Shown here piece after piece: positions 53,312 through 64,000 of a DNA stretch of 64,000 nt. Position 1 is the stretch's first letter. Every line of letters begins with the position of its first letter. The position numbers and the translations under genes are program-made. Origin of the DNA: Hyaloraphidium curvatum (Eukaryota > Monoblepharomycota > Hyaloraphidiomycetes > Hyaloraphidiales > Hyaloraphidiaceae); the NCBI GenBank assembly GCA_025558095.1, contig JAIVFI010000020.1, positions 248,001 to 312,000 on the forward strand. Direction: 5' to 3'. Under the pieces are notes generated by a model. The model made no database searches, was not told the origin of the DNA, and saw nothing but the letters and a program-made list of their open reading frames with translations.

Positions 53312-54959
53312 CTACTTGCCGCCGCGCTTGAGCTGCCCGCTGTTTTCGGCCGAGCTCTCCACCGTCACGTGGTGCCGGTGGTCCGGCGCCGCGCGCTGCC
53401 CGTAGTGCTGCATGACCCCGTGGATCACGCGGGGGAACATCGAGTCGGCGAGGAAGCGGTCCTCGAGGTGCTCCGAGGGCCGGTAGAGCTCCGTGCCCTC
53501 CATGAACATGTCGCACAGCTTGGGGCCCTGGTCCTTGCGCCAGCTGAAGGTCATGTTGGCCAGCCGCGGGTCGTTGGCCTTTTGGAGGCACTCGGAGTAG
53601 GAACGGGTGAGGTAGTGGTTGAGCCGGAGCGGTTCTACGAAAGAAGGTCAGCTTCTGGAGGAAGCAAAGCGCCGCGGGGCAACCCACCAATCACGACGCG
53701 CTCCCTGTGCTCGTAGTTCCACGTGTTGTGCAGCGCATCCACCGCCTTGTTCCCGTCCGCCGGCTCGATGCGGTGCGGGTTGGCTACCCGCTTGGTCCCC
53801 GCCAGGTTGAAGAGCCCCTTGCCGGCCTGGTTCTGCTGCTCCTTGTAGATCGTCAGCTTGCGCCGCGTGTACGACTCGATCGAGAGCAGGTGGCCCGGAC
53901 GCATGGCGTGGCCCGAGGAGCCAAAGTCGGAGCGGAAGAGCATGACAACCGATTCGTTGCGGGACTGGGACTCGGAGAGGAAGTAGTGCAGCGGCGAGCC
54001 CCACAGGCCGTTGAGGATAAAGTCGGGGTTGAAGTCGTGTGGGAGGTAGGTGATGAACTCGTCCACGTCGATGATGCCGACCCTGGAGGGTTGGGTGGCG
54101 CAGGTGGGGGGATCGTTTAGGGATCCACTCCCTTCGCAAGCCGCCCGCGGCCACATACCATGTGGACTCGTCGCGCCGCGTGATGTTGACGCAGTGCGCG
54201 ATGTGCCGCTCCTGCGCCAGCCGTTTGGGGCCGGGCCAGCGGAAGACGGTGGCGATGCCGATGTCGACGAAGAGCTTGAGCTTCTGCCACGTCTTGTCGG
54301 TCGACTCGTTGTCGTAGAGGTAGAAGTGGTGGACCCCGAGCAGATAGTGGTACCAGATCCACTCCTCGATGTAGTGCTGGGCGGGCAGGGCGGGTGAGCG
54401 GGGGATGTGGCCGGCGGGCGGGGTTGCCCACCTCCTCGTTCCGGACGATGGCGCATATCGAGAGGTAGTTCCGCGGCGGCTTGGCGTAGGGCGAGGTGAC
54501 GACGGCGGTCACGTAGCGCTTGACCAGCTCGTCGTCGAGGTGCTCCTTGCCCCAGTGGACGTGCACGGCGGTGGTCATCTTGGAGACCCACTGTATGGGC
54601 GGCGGCGTCGCGCGCCGCGCCCGCATGTCCGGCATCATCAGCATGGTCGAGAGGAAGATGATCGTCATGAGCAGCGCGCCGATGACGAACGGGCGGAAGG
54701 TCTGGGGGATGTGGTGCAGGCCGGCGATGGGGCCGAAGGGGGATGCCCTGCCGGGCGGCGGGGCAGATAGCCGCTTGATCTTGGGCGCGGCGACAAAGGG
54801 CAGCTGGGCGTCCGGCTCCAGCTTGTTGTAAGGCGGCGGCGGCTCGTCCACATATTCGTCCGAGGTCGTCGGCGACGGGATGGGCACGGGGATGCCGGCT
54901 CGGGAGGGGTCCGGCCCGTTGTTTGCGGGGCCTGCCCCGGGCAGGGGCGGCGGCCCCAT
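53312..54959 (-). CDS. Type II membrane glycosyltransferase, family GT92 (DUF23-like)
   Basis: The start is the Met at 54959. A Pro-rich cytosolic tail is followed by one transmembrane helix (RPFVIGALLMTIIFLSTMLM, about residue 90). The catalytic domain shows LSICAIVRNEE, then after an intron YIEEWIWYHYLLGVHHFYLYDN, KLFVDIGIATVFRWPGP, and after another the metal-binding DVDEF in GIIDVDEFITYLP. NHYLTRSYSEC closes the domain near the C-terminus. Four exons are needed. GT92 enzymes transfer galactose or related sugars in the Golgi; acceptor and sugar cannot be predicted. It may decorate the fungal surface together with the neighbouring FkbM-like and GH18 genes. Confidence 0.85.
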
Positions 54960-55531
54960 CGCGGGCGCGGTGCCGGGAGGGCGGCCCGGATCCGTTGCGC
55001 GCAGGCCCGCAGTCCGGGGGCGTTTGACAGGCGCCGCGGTGGGTGCCCGAAATGGGCACGCCGCAAACTCTGCTGCGGCACTGCACCGCCCGGCGCCTCT
55101 CCGCCTCAGTAACCCCGGGTTACGGCGATCGCCCGGCGCTCGCCATGCAGCCCGGCTCTCACGGGGCCGGGCAGTCTGGAAAGCGAGGGGCGCACCGGGA
55201 ACTCGGAAGACTTTGTGACTCGGTGCCCGTGCGAGTGGTGGGGCGTTGCACCAGCCACCACAGCTCTGATTGACTGACTTTTGATCCCGATTCCTCCCTT
55301 TCTGCCTGCGGTCCTGCGGGATATGCGCCGCCGGCTCGGGTCCGCGACGCGCAGAAGATCGCGGAGGACCGCCCCGTGAAAGGGCGGGCCGACGCGCTTC
55401 AGTCGCCGCGTTGCCGAACCCAAGCCCTCCTATCTGCCCTTGCTCGAAAGGGCGAGGAGTCACTCTGCTGGTGGCCCTCGAGGCAGAAACCAAGTCCAGG
55501 CGTGGACTGATCCTTTTGGACCGAGCGGGAC
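54960..55531. other. Divergent intergenic region, GT92 / FkbM genes
   Basis: The 572 bp between two divergent starts contain open frames on both strands with strongly biased composition, none with family similarity. It should hold both promoters; no repeats were noticed. Confidence 0.35.
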
Positions 55532-57022
55532 ATGCTCGCCGCCGCGGCGTCGCGACGGGCCTACGCCTTCCTTGCGTTCGTCGCGGATCCCCGCCGCACC
55601 TCGCGGATTGTGCTGGGCGTGCTGCTGGCCGCCACCGTGGCCTTTGCCATCTGGCACACGCGGATCCCCGCGTCCCACCTGGACCCCGCCGCGCCCGCCG
55701 AGGCCGGCCCACTCGCCGCCCAGGATGCCGCACTGCCGCTGGCCGTCGCCGCCGCAGCGGGCGCCGTGGGCTCGCACTCCAAGGACTTTTACTACAACCT
55801 GCTCAAGGAAAAGACAAAGGGCGAGCTCATGGGCGAGTGGAACACCAACCTGCTCGTGCCCCTCCTGGCGGCCTTCTACACGCACCAGCGGCAGAACAAG
55901 GTCATTGGGAAGGGGAACATCTTTATCGACGTCGGGGCGCATACCGGGTGGTATTCCGGCCTCGTGATCGACTACTTTTCGAACCACCGATGCCGGAAAA
56001 TCCGGAAGCGCAACGGAGCGCTGCACCCGTGGCACTGCGAGGAGATGCACGAAGTGTTTATCGCATTTGAGCCGCTGGAGTCGAATCTCCAGTACCAGGT
56101 GGGGAGAACCGCCGCCGACGACGAGGAATTTTCTGATGGCTCCATTTTCGGGCCGTTGTCAGCGACTACGGGCGCAGGCCGAAGAGTGGAGCTTGGCGCC
56201 GTGGATCGGCGTGAAGGCCGCAGGTGGGCCCCGCGTTCCGTCCCCGCCGTCCGGCCACTCACCCCACCTTCCAGTCTCGGACCGCGACGCCAACATGAAA
56301 ATCTACTCCCGTTCCGTCGGCCAGCCCGGCCCGCCCGAAGCCCCGCGGATCGACCGCCAGGCCAGCCTGGCCCCCGCCGCCGCGCGCGCGGCGGAGAACG
56401 ACAGCGCCGATGTGCGCAGCTTCCGCTTGGACAGCTTCCTCTTCCGCGGACCCCATTTCGCGGGCAAAGAGGGCGGACTGCTGGTGCCGGAGCTGATCGG
56501 GGAGGTGGAGGTGCTGCAGGACGCGATGAAGATCCCGGACTGGCAGGTGTACCTCCTCAAGATCGACGCCGAGGGGTTCGACGGGTGGGTTGTCAGGGGG
56601 ACCGAGGAGCTGCTGAGGCAGAAGAGGGTCAAGTACCTCGTCTTTGGTGGGTTGCTCCAAAGCCCCCAGGCGAGCCCCCGTTTACGACGTCACCCGGCAG
56701 AGTACAACCCCAAATGGTTCGAGACGGGGCGGCAGATCACGCTCAAGGAAACGCTGTCTTTCTTGGACGGGCTCGGATACATCTGCTACTGGATCCTCAA
56801 GGACGTGGGTGTCCTTTGCCCCATTTCGGCGCGCCCCCCGCCTAACGGTCCGCCCGGCCGCCGCAGTACCTCATCCCCGCATCGGGGACCTACTGGGTCG
56901 ACGCATACGAGGACAAGTCGTGGTCCAACTTCTTCTGCGGGCGCAAGACGGACCCTGAGCTGGCCATCGTGCTGCGGCTCTATTCCCATGACCTGTTTAT
57001 CGGTCCGTTGACGACCGCATAG
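55532..57022 (+). CDS. FkbM-type SAM-dependent methyltransferase, membrane-anchored
   Basis: The start is the ATG at 55532. A short tail and one transmembrane helix (IVLGVLLAATVAFAIWHT) suggest a type II Golgi protein. Exon 1 ends at 56098 and holds the SAM-binding motif NIFIDVGAHTGWYSGLVIDY and VFIAFEPLESNLQYQ. Later exons give DANMKIYS, the FkbM-typical VYLLKIDAEGFDGWVVRG and LRQKRVKYLVFG, then KETLSFLDGLGYICYWILKD and YLIPASGTYWVDAYEDKSW. The region 56099-56280 is ambiguous: it could be one long intron or hide a short exon. FkbM enzymes methylate sugar or polyketide hydroxyls; here a glycan is the likely substrate. Confidence 0.8.
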
Positions 57023-57242
57023 CGGGATGTAATTCCGCAGAGCGAATATCAGCGATACCCGTGTGTTTGGACCCCAGCGCGGCGTTGCGCGCAATACCAC
57101 GCCGCTTTGGGGTCTGCCCTGGATGTTTGTGGCGACGCAATGCCAGCCTCGTTCAAAGCCGCCGCAGTCTGTTGTTTGGGCCGCCGAATCAACTGCAAAC
57201 ACTGAACTTCCCTCCCGCGCCGCCACTGCAATTCGCCGCGCA

Positions 57243-59036
57243 ATGGAGAAGAAGCAGAGCGAGAAGGCCACCGCGCCCGCCGCGGCTGCGCCGCCGGCGC
57301 CGTCGCGGTTCACGCGCGCGGGCCGCTGGCTCGCCTACGCATTCGTGCCGCTGCTCGCCGCGCTGCTGTATCCCCACGGCAGCAGCATGCTCGGCGGCGT
57401 CGAGAACGTGCGCGTCAAGCGCGCGCCGCTCATCCCCGTCTCCGAGTTCGGCAACATCATCAGCTACACCGGCGCGCCCGAGACCGAGGTCATCCTCTAC
57501 TACTTCGGCACCAACGCGACCTGGGAGCAGCTCGCCACCTCGCCCTTCACGCTCATCTACCTGTGCTTCGGCGTCATCGAGGAGGCCAACCTGAACCTGC
57601 TCACCTGGCCCGAGTGGTGCGACAACGGCAACCCGCTCAACCCCGACAAGGACTGCGAGCTCGGCGTGTCGATCCTCAAGAAGTACGGCAAGAAGGTCGG
57701 CATCTCCATCGGCGGCGGCGACGGCCAGCGCAAGGTGCCGCGCGTCTTCACCAAGGGCTACGAAGAGTGGAAGCGCCGGGGCCGCGGCCACGACATCATC
57801 GAGAACTGGGTCAAGGGCATGCTTGCCTTCGTCAAGGACCACGGCATGGACGCGCTGGACTTTGACAACGAGGAGGCGCACACCTCCTGGACCGGCGGCA
57901 CCAAGCACGACACAACCGAGGTCGAGGCCCTTTCCAGCCGCGGGGTGAGTGTTAGCGATGATCAGGAGAACGCCGCGCGACGCGCGTCCATCCTGCCGTC
58001 GGCCTGCACCGTGGATGCAGTTTCTGATGCATGCATTTCCGCCCCACTTCAGGGTCTTGACTTCATGGGCGAGCTCCAGGTCGAGCTGCGCAAGCAGGCC
58101 GGCATCGAGTTCATCTTCACCGTGTCGCTCCAGCCGCCCTTTTACTGCCCCGTCATCCCTATCGAGGACCCTGGCGCGCGCACCGGCGACCCGAACAACC
58201 TCACGTTCCCCGTCGAGCCCCGTGCGCCCTGGTACAACAACTACATGTACCTCTTCGAGGCCCACCCGGAGTCGTACAACGCCCTGACCTACCTCATCTT
58301 CATGTGCGTCCGCTGCCTCCGTGCGCATGCAATGGTGCTGATGCTTGCCGTGAATTCTAGGTACTACCCGTTCGAGAACATGTGGGAGTGGGTCAGCTCC
58401 ATCGAGTCAATCAGCCGCAACTTCTCGATCATGGAAGGCCAGACCAAGTACGCCAACCTCTCGGCCATCTACCGCTCGCAGATCAACTACGACATGAAGG
58501 CCGGCACGGTCGGCAGGCTCGAGGCCAAGAAGATGATCATCGCCACCCAGACCAACGAGCCCACGGCCGACAAGGCCTGGATCCCCCGGGACATGCTCCG
58601 CGACCAGCTCCGCACGCTCAACGGGCGGGACAGGCCTGCCGGTGTTGCCGTCTGGTCTCACCCCCACTCGATGTCGGAGGCCAGCTGCGGCTTCCTCGCC
58701 GCCGCATGCGAGTTCTCGAAGCAGTGCGCCACGGCGGAGCAGCTCATCTGCCCGCCCAAGCAGGGCCTGGCCCAGGTGAACCCCACCCCCGGCACCAACG
58801 GCAACGCGGGCAACGTCAACCTGACCCAGGCCTACGACTGGGGTCTGAGCCCCCGCGCGGCCTCTTCCTCCTCGACGGCGAGGTCGACGGCCACTCGCAC
58901 TTCCTCGGCGGGCGCCGTGCCCACCTCCGCCCCCAGCGGCACGGACAACACCAGCGCGGCAGAGCCCGCCCACGGCGCCTCTAGGGCCGTGATGGCGATG
59001 CTCATGTTCGTCTTGGGCTGCCTTTTCCTGCTTTAG
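57243..59036 (+). CDS. GH18 chitinase-like protein with signal anchor and GPI-type tail
   Basis: Exons 57243-57944, 58053-58303 and 58361-59036 give 542 residues. A hydrophobic N-terminal stretch (RWLAYAFVPLLAALLYPHGS) is a signal or anchor; the end, a Ser/Thr/Ala-rich spacer plus AVMAMLMFVLGCLFLL, fits a GPI signal. The TIM-barrel marks of family 18 are VGISIGGGDGQRK and the catalytic DxxDxDxE, here DALDFDNE at residues 203-210 with Glu210 as acid. Family members cut chitin or act as transglycosylases or lectins. Other blocks are divergent, so the sugar specificity is open. Intron 1 is a multiple of three with no stop, so retention would give a longer protein. Confidence 0.82.
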   Translation: MEKKQSEKATAPAAAAPPAPSRFTRAGRWLAYAFVPLLAALLYPHGSSMLGGVENVRVKRAPLIPVSEFGNIISYTGAPETEVILYYFGTNATWEQLATSPFTLIYLCFGVIEEANLNLLTWPEWCDNGNPLNPDKDCELGVSILKKYGKKVGISIGGGDGQRKVPRVFTKGYEEWKRRGRGHDIIENWVKGMLAFVKDHGMDALDFDNEEAHTSWTGGTKHDTTEVEALSSRGVSVSDDQENAARRASILPSACTVDAVSDACISAPLQGLDFMGELQVELRKQAGIEFIFTVSLQPPFYCPVIPIEDPGARTGDPNNLTFPVEPRAPWYNNYMYLFEAHPESYNALTYLIFMCVRCLRAHAMVLMLAVNSRYYPFENMWEWVSSIESISRNFSIMEGQTKYANLSAIYRSQINYDMKAGTVGRLEAKKMIIATQTNEPTADKAWIPRDMLRDQLRTLNGRDRPAGVAVWSHPHSMSEASCGFLAAACEFSKQCATAEQLICPPKQGLAQVNPTPGTNGNAGNVNLTQAYDWGLSPRAASSSSTARSTATRTSSAGAVPTSAPSGTDNTSAAEPAHGASRAVMAMLMFVLGCLFLL

Positions 59037-59698
59037 ATCTTGACACTTGATCCCGCGGAGCGGCATACGCGGCGGACGGCGATTCCCCATTCCCGTCACT
59101 ATACCCGTACTATAGCTACACAGGAGGACTTGTATTTGCGTGAAAATGAACTGTATCTTGGGTTTCTCATCGTGATTCGGGAAGCGCCTCCTGTCCGCCA
59201 CCATTGTAGTCAGACGCAGCAGTGCGGATCCCTTTCGTTTTCTCCCACATCTGCGCATCGGGCCGCAGGACACAGGAATCACGTCTATCCCATCTATTTT
59301 GGCGACTTTCACATCGTCGCTTTACGCGTCGTGCGGACCCTGTCCCCTCGGACCCTCCAACTTGCGGGTGAGTCTCCAGAGGCCACGAGCGGGACGGAAC
59401 GACTTGGGATGCCATGATGAGGCAAATCTTTCACCAATCGCAATGCTATGTCGGAGGACATCAATGACGATACCGAAAGAACGGCCAGCTGAGCTTCGCA
59501 GCCGGGGACGGGACCTTTGGCTGGTTCCAAGCTAACGCACATTCGCATAGGCAGGTGGCAGGCACAAGAGGTCTCATCGGAATCAGGTCCGTCTTTTAAG
59601 TTTCATCATCAACGATGTACAGAATGGGGATATACAACGAGTATCGTATCAGAAAGTCATCATTCGACGCAGAGATCAATCCTGCAGCCTTCAAATCT
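59037..59698. other. Convergent 3' region, GH18 / WSS1
   Basis: These 662 bp lie between two convergent stops and are less GC-rich than the genes around them. I see no coding frame, RNA gene or repeat that I can defend. Confidence 0.35.
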
Positions 59699-60945
59699 TC
59701 ACATCGAGCGAACAAACTGGCACGCCGAGCACATCCTGAAGCGGTCGTCGGGGTTGTGTGCGAGACAGTTTGGGCAATACCATCCCGTGGCCAAACTTGG
59801 TGCCGGTTTGTTCGCAGGAGTTGCAGCAAGCCCGGGCCTCAGCGAGTCGCAGGCATCGCACCTCGTCTTGGTGGCCGGATTCCGCAACGTGCACGCCGCG
59901 CAGCTCCATCCGGTTTGCTGCCCGGATTCCGGCCGCGGCTTTGGCGGGGGCCGATACACCGCGCCTTCATCGTCGCTGTCCAAGCTGATGACCTCGACCG
60001 CCCCTTTTGGCTGAAGCCTGTCCTTCGCGCGCGCCGGCTCCTCCTTCTCCTTCCCGCCCTGGTCTCCGTCCCGTTCGTCCGCAGCCGGCGATGGATTCCT
60101 TGCTGGCGCTGGCAACGATGCCGACGATGCGCTTGCCTGCACGGGCTCGCCGGCCCCATCATTCCCGCTGTGCTCGTGCTCGTCACTCCCGCACCAAATA
60201 CGATCCTGCGCCGCACGCTTCTCCGCAGCCATGGCAGCGAGCTGTCCCGGGTTGTAGACCCTCTCCAGAGATTTGAGGTCGCTGGAGCCGCCAAGCTTCT
60301 GCCCCGACTGCGCCGTCCCGATCCAGCCGTTGTACCTCAAGCGTTTCTGGGCAGCTTCCACCGCTTTCTGCCTCGCCAGATGGGGCGGCGGATCGTGAGA
60401 AACGCCTTCCCCGACCCTCTTCCCCGGTGCGTCGAAGCCGTCGCCCTTGAATCCGGAAGCGAGGAGGCCGTCGTACTCCTTGTTCAGCTCGTCCAACAGC
60501 TTGTAGAACTGGGCATCGTGCGGACCGCGAACGATGTGCACAAGCTCATGCAACATAGTGCCAAGGCAATGGTCAAAGTCGTAGAACCTTGTTCGACCCC
60601 GCATGAATCCTCGAGAACAGAGAATTGACGGAGCGGGGGCACTCACGACTTCTCGTCCCCGCCGTGCCGCAGCCGGAGCAGAATCTGCTGGCCTCGGTTC
60701 ACGTTGAGCCCGTGTAAGGAGTGATTGGCCGGGTAGAACTCCTTGAGGGCTCCGACGAACCAGCCGCGCTTCTTCATAATCGGCCGGACCTGGGTCGCCC
60801 GTCACCAGTGAACCATGAGCCGTCCGCGCCATCGACAGTCTCAGGCCCACCTGCGATGCAATTTTGCGGAGTATCGCTGCTGCCTCCTCGTCATTGTGCT
60901 TCCCCAGCGTCGAGAAACTGCCAATGATGTCCTTGTACCTGTCCC
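59699..60945 (-). CDS. WSS1: Wss1-type DNA-protein crosslink protease
   Basis: The C-terminus is at 59699. The first recognisable exon (GSFSTLGKHNDEEAAAIL...KIASQ) joins through a 61-nt intron to VRPIMKKRGWFVGALKEFYP and LHGLNVNRGQQILLRLRHGGD. A second intron leads to the WLM metalloprotease site, CLGTMLHELVHIVRGPHD (HExxH plus third His). The tail carries a Cdc48-binding-like KLGGSSDLKSL, a SUMO-interacting VEVISLDSDDE and two RanBP2-type zinc fingers (WSCAACTLRN...CDAC, WYCPNCLAHN...CSAC). Wss1 removes proteins covalently trapped on DNA. The first codons are unresolved: no ATG fits upstream of GSFSTL in the same frame, so a short first exon is missing. Confidence 0.88.
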
Positions 60946-61162
60946 GACATCAGATGCCTGTGTCGGCCCATTCGCGAAGGAGATCCCCACTTGTTCTCCC
61001 CTGGAGGCGCCCGCTGGGCAGAGTCCTTCCCGCCCTTGGCCATCCCGGCAGACAATGGCAGGAGCAACCTCGGGCTTGCGCAACCGCTCCCGAAACGGAA
61101 GTGCGCAAATCCGACCGTCTCAGAGATTCCGGGAATAGCGGCGCACCGCCGATCCGCACCCG

Positions 61163-62271
61163 ATGGAGGACCTTGCAGACCGCGTTAAGCGGCGAAAACG
61201 GCCAGCTGCCCACGGCGATGGGGACGAAACGGAAACGGACTCGCTGGGGAGGCACGGCAGCGTGGAACCAATCACTCCCGCGTCGGCGGTGCCGTCGCTG
61301 AAGCCGTCCGAACCTCCTTCGACGAACGACGTGCTGTCTGCGTGGCAGAGGATGTTTGCCAAGCTTCTGCAACTGTTGGATACCGTAATGTCTAAGTCAC
61401 TGGACCCCATCGGGCTGCTGGAGGACGAGATCGAGTTCGCCCAGCATCGATTCCGCTACGCGAACTTTGAGAACTTGAACGCCCAGAAGAAGCTGCACCT
61501 GAAAGGCCTTGCACCGGACTCCTTGACGAACGATATCCTTCCTGAGCTGCCGCCGGCGTTCGGGGCGAATGCCGAGGTGGACGCCTACTTTCGATCATTC
61601 TTCGAAGCTACTCGCCTGGCGCAAGTGCTGCTCGAGATGAAGAAGAAGCTCGAGGCGGAAAAGCTCGCGGACCACAAGGAGCGTCCCGAGTACGAACGCG
61701 CCGAAGCCTTGCGTGCCAGCGTTGACACAGTGAGGAAGGAACTCTCTGCAAGCGTACAGAACTTTTACCAACGTGGGTTGCCATCTCGGTCGCAGGCCTA
61801 ATGGGGTTCTAATCTTTCGCAGCATTGCAGAAGCTGAACTCCTCCCTAGCCAAGCCTCCGGACCTGGTCATTGCTTCTCATCCCGATGCCGTCTACGATC
61901 TCTCCACGCTTCTGCAGGCGCTACTGAGGCTATTGCTGGTCACGTTGACTGAATCACAACGACGTTTGGCCCACGAGTCGCAGCTCGTCATGCGATTGAT
62001 TTCGCACAACCTGAGGCAGCTGGCCAAAACGTGCGACCAGATTTCGGTTCTGCTGGCCAAGCACGAATTTGCCACGGAGCCGATTGGGGCTTGGACCGAC
62101 GTGGTTGCCATGTACGAAAAGCGACTTCGCCTTGCGGACGAGGCCAACCCGGGGTTTCGGCGGACAAAGCTTAGGGACATGTCGCAGAGGACGGCGGAGA
62201 TTGTTGCGTGGGTCGACAGTGTTGCCGCTCAAGCGGCCGCCGGCGCAGGACCGAATGTGGGTGCCACTTAG
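61163..62271 (+). CDS. Helical protein of unknown function
   Basis: Exons 61163-61772 and 61823-62271 (50-nt intron) give 352 residues. A short disordered leader (MEDLADRVKRRKRPAAHGDG) carries a basic cluster that could act as a nuclear signal. The rest is predicted by eye to be almost all alpha-helix, with heptad-like stretches around residues 150-210 and 230-300. I recognise no family. Structure and length recall subunits of multi-protein scaffolds such as Mediator or kinetochore complexes, but that is only an impression. It is divergent from WSS1. Confidence 0.7.
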
Positions 62272-62387
62272 GTTGAGATCAGAGTTATCAGATTGTACGA
62301 GATCTAGCTACAAGAGGCATATGCAATGCAAAGTCTATCATGCTTCAATCAAGATCCAGAACCACGGAGCATTCCAGCATTCCTTGT

Positions 62388-63219
62388 TCACTCCAGATCG
62401 AGAACGACCACCTCTGCCCTCACGTCGCCGACGTTCTCGATCCTGAGCTTGCCGTTGAAGTCCGTCACGAAGGCGCCGTCTCCCTTGGCGAGCGTGAGGG
62501 TCTGGCCGGAATCGTGCTCGATCTTGACCTTTGAGTCCCCGGTCATGACGTTGTGCACGTACAACCGGCGGCCGGCGTCGCCGAATGCCTGGTGCTCGAC
62601 CGCCTTGCCGGGATCGAGGAGCGTCGCTTCCATGTAGAGGTCGGCATGGATCTTGATGGGCGCCTCCTGGCCCGCGGGAGCTTTGGCGGGATCAAAGTCG
62701 TCGGGAGCCACGATCAGCGCAAGTTTGTTCTCCTTGACCGAGTCCGGGAAGTGGCCGGTCTGGTAGCCAGGCTTGGGGACCTTGATCCTGGGTTCGGCCC
62801 AGCTATTTGCAAGTGTCAGAGAAGGCCAAAAGTAGGTCAGCGAACAAAACTCACAGCTGAAGGAACCTGACCGGCGTCGAAGGTGAGACGTTGTATTCGG
62901 AGTGCCGAATTCCTGTCGAAGTGTGCGTCATCTGGACGCCGCCGCGGGGAATGATCTCCCGAGTACCCAAGGAATCCCGATGCTCGAGCTCCCCGGAATA
63001 CACGTAGGAAAAGATATCGAACCGGGAATGCCCGTGGGTCCCGAAACCCTCCATCGGCTCGACGTGGTCCTCGTTCAAGACCCGGAGGCTTCCGAAGGAG
63101 GTGTAGGCCTTATCGTAATAGTTCGCAAATGAAAAGGTGTGGTAGGTGTCGAGCCAGCCGTGGTTGGCGTGGCCCCTGGTCGCCGAAGGGCGGAGCGTGA
63201 AGGTGGGTGTGCGGGTCAT
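62388..63219 (-). CDS. Pirin-family bicupin
   Basis: Two exons with a short intron (about 62859-62810) that joins RFLQL to WAEPRIKVPKPGYQTG in phase. The start is the Met of MTRTPTFTLRPSATRG; an upstream Met (MLSRIG) is possible. The first cupin has HTFSFANYYD, the metal-binding HGHSRFDIFSYVYSGELEHRD, and GGVQMTHTSTGIRHSEYN. The second cupin ends VTDFNGKLRIENVGDVRAEVVVLDL. Pirins bind iron; some act as quercetin dioxygenases, others as transcription cofactors. The first ligand motif HGH replaces the common HPH. The protein is about 260 residues, within the family range. Confidence 0.88.
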
Positions 63220-63475
63220 GGTCTTTCCGATGCGAGAGAGCATGTGTGTCTCGATGAGTCTGTGATGACCAGAGTCCGAGCGGGGCTCCATCCTTTTATA
63301 CTCGAGAGGCTGTTTGTAAACGAATCGGCGAATCGGAATCGGAGGTCGGATCCGGGATTCCGGGGGGTTGCCGGTTTCGTTGTTGGTGCTGTGATCGATC
63401 GACCCGCAGCTCCGATTTTCCGATCGGTGATCGGCGGCCACATCCACGAGCGTCGCGCTTGGCAACTCGGAGAAC

Positions 63476-63945
63476 ATGGTGTTCTCGCTCGGCCAGCTCC
63501 TTTATGCCACCGTGCTGTTCGTGAACGCAATTGCCATTCTCCACGAGGAGCGTTTCCTGGCGCGAAGTGGGACCCAGCGCCGGCGGACCCCGACGCGTCT
63601 CTCATTGGCTCCTCTCGGCAACGGCATGACTTTTCCAGTCGGCTGGTCAACCTCGCAAGCCTTCCAACAACAGGATCGATTTGGGAATGACGGAGGAGGG
63701 CCCTCGATAAAGGCCAGACTAGTCGCCCTCATCAGCGCGGTCCGGACACTGCTTCGATGTGGGTGGACCGAACGCTTCGCCCGTCCTGGCACGAGGTCTT
63801 ACCGAGCTCAATCACTTTGTGCTGTTGGCGTGAATGTGCTCCTGACTCCGCACCTTCGGACCCTCTTTTCCCCCTGCCACGCGACCCAGTTCCCCTAATC
63901 GCCCTGAACATTCTCATAATTGTCTACGAGCTGATTCTGGGTTAA
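63476..63945 (+). CDS. YOS1: Yos1/IER3IP1, ER-Golgi transport protein
   Basis: Exons 63476-63566, 63660-63758 and 63890-63945 give 81 residues, the family size. It opens with a hydrophobic helix, MVFSLGQLLYATVLFVNAIA, followed by the signature ILHEERFLAR. The middle has KARLVALISAVRTLLR and the third exon PLIALNILIIVYELILG, the second membrane helix. Yos1 works with Yip1 and Yif1 in COPII vesicles. Introns are 93 and 131 nt, longer than usual here, but the phases match and both ends are conserved. Confidence 0.92.
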
Positions 63946-64000
63946 TGATGGTCTGCCGCTCTCGTAGAGCGACAGGGGGTGGTGGGAATATGGTTGAACG

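Noticed and set aside
1-64000. CRISPR arrays, prokaryotic operons, rRNA or tRNA genes
   Set aside because: No regularly spaced repeats, no ribosomal RNA stretches and no tRNA cloverleaf that I could recognise by eye; a tRNA could still be missed without a scan.

Overview
The window is GC-rich nuclear DNA from a eukaryote. Genes are compact and mostly lie tens to a few hundred bases apart. Many are interrupted by short spliceosomal introns (typically 47-67 nt, GT...AG, with a few GC...AG). The gene content points to a fungus: a BAR-SH3 protein of the Rvs167/Hob1 type, Pet191, Yos1, Atg18, Wss1, a cytochrome-b5/acyl-CoA dehydrogenase fusion and a GPI-type GH18 protein. Four features are rare or absent in Dikarya but known from early-diverging, often zoosporic, fungi: a selenoprotein, a Fanzor nuclease, an ASH (ASPM-SPD2-Hydin) domain protein and a lysyl oxidase. 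A chytrid-like or other early-branching fungus is my best inference; the species cannot be read from the window.

Layout. 1-6.2 kb: the 3' part of a multi-pass membrane protein, a Fanzor (eukaryotic TnpB-like RNA-guided nuclease) gene and a small heat-shock protein. 6.2-17 kb: an Eri1-type exonuclease, an LRR-like protein, a SET-MYND protein and two F-box proteins. 17-21.2 kb: a SelU/PRXL2 peroxiredoxin-like gene with an in-frame TGA at the redox-active position and a SECIS element in its 3' UTR, then D-lactate dehydrogenase and COQ3 (divergent, 82 bp apart). 21.4-36 kb: Atg18, a universal stress protein, the complex I 51 kDa subunit, a pfkB sugar kinase, an extended SDR, Nse4, a Tctex dynein light chain, cyt b5-acyl-CoA dehydrogenase, a circularly permuted mitochondrial GTPase and lysyl oxidase. 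36-46 kb: the ASH protein, a membrane SDR, a Sec14/RhoGAP protein, a nucleotide-sugar/triose-phosphate-type transporter and Pet191. 46.6-51.3 kb: a many-exon coding region I cannot assign. 51.6-64 kb: Rvs167-like protein, GT92 glycosyltransferase, FkbM-type methyltransferase, GH18 protein, Wss1 protease, a helical protein of unknown function, pirin and Yos1.

There are no operons. Divergent and convergent gene pairs are frequent, so several intergenic stretches probably act as two-way promoters. Functionally the window is mostly housekeeping: respiration, redox and quinone metabolism (complex I, COQ3, DLD, Pet191, ACAD), membrane traffic and autophagy (Yos1, Atg18, Rvs167), genome maintenance (Nse4, Wss1) and cell surface. 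The two most notable items are the selenoprotein with its SECIS element, which requires a selenocysteine decoding system in this organism, and the Fanzor gene with a complete RuvC triad.
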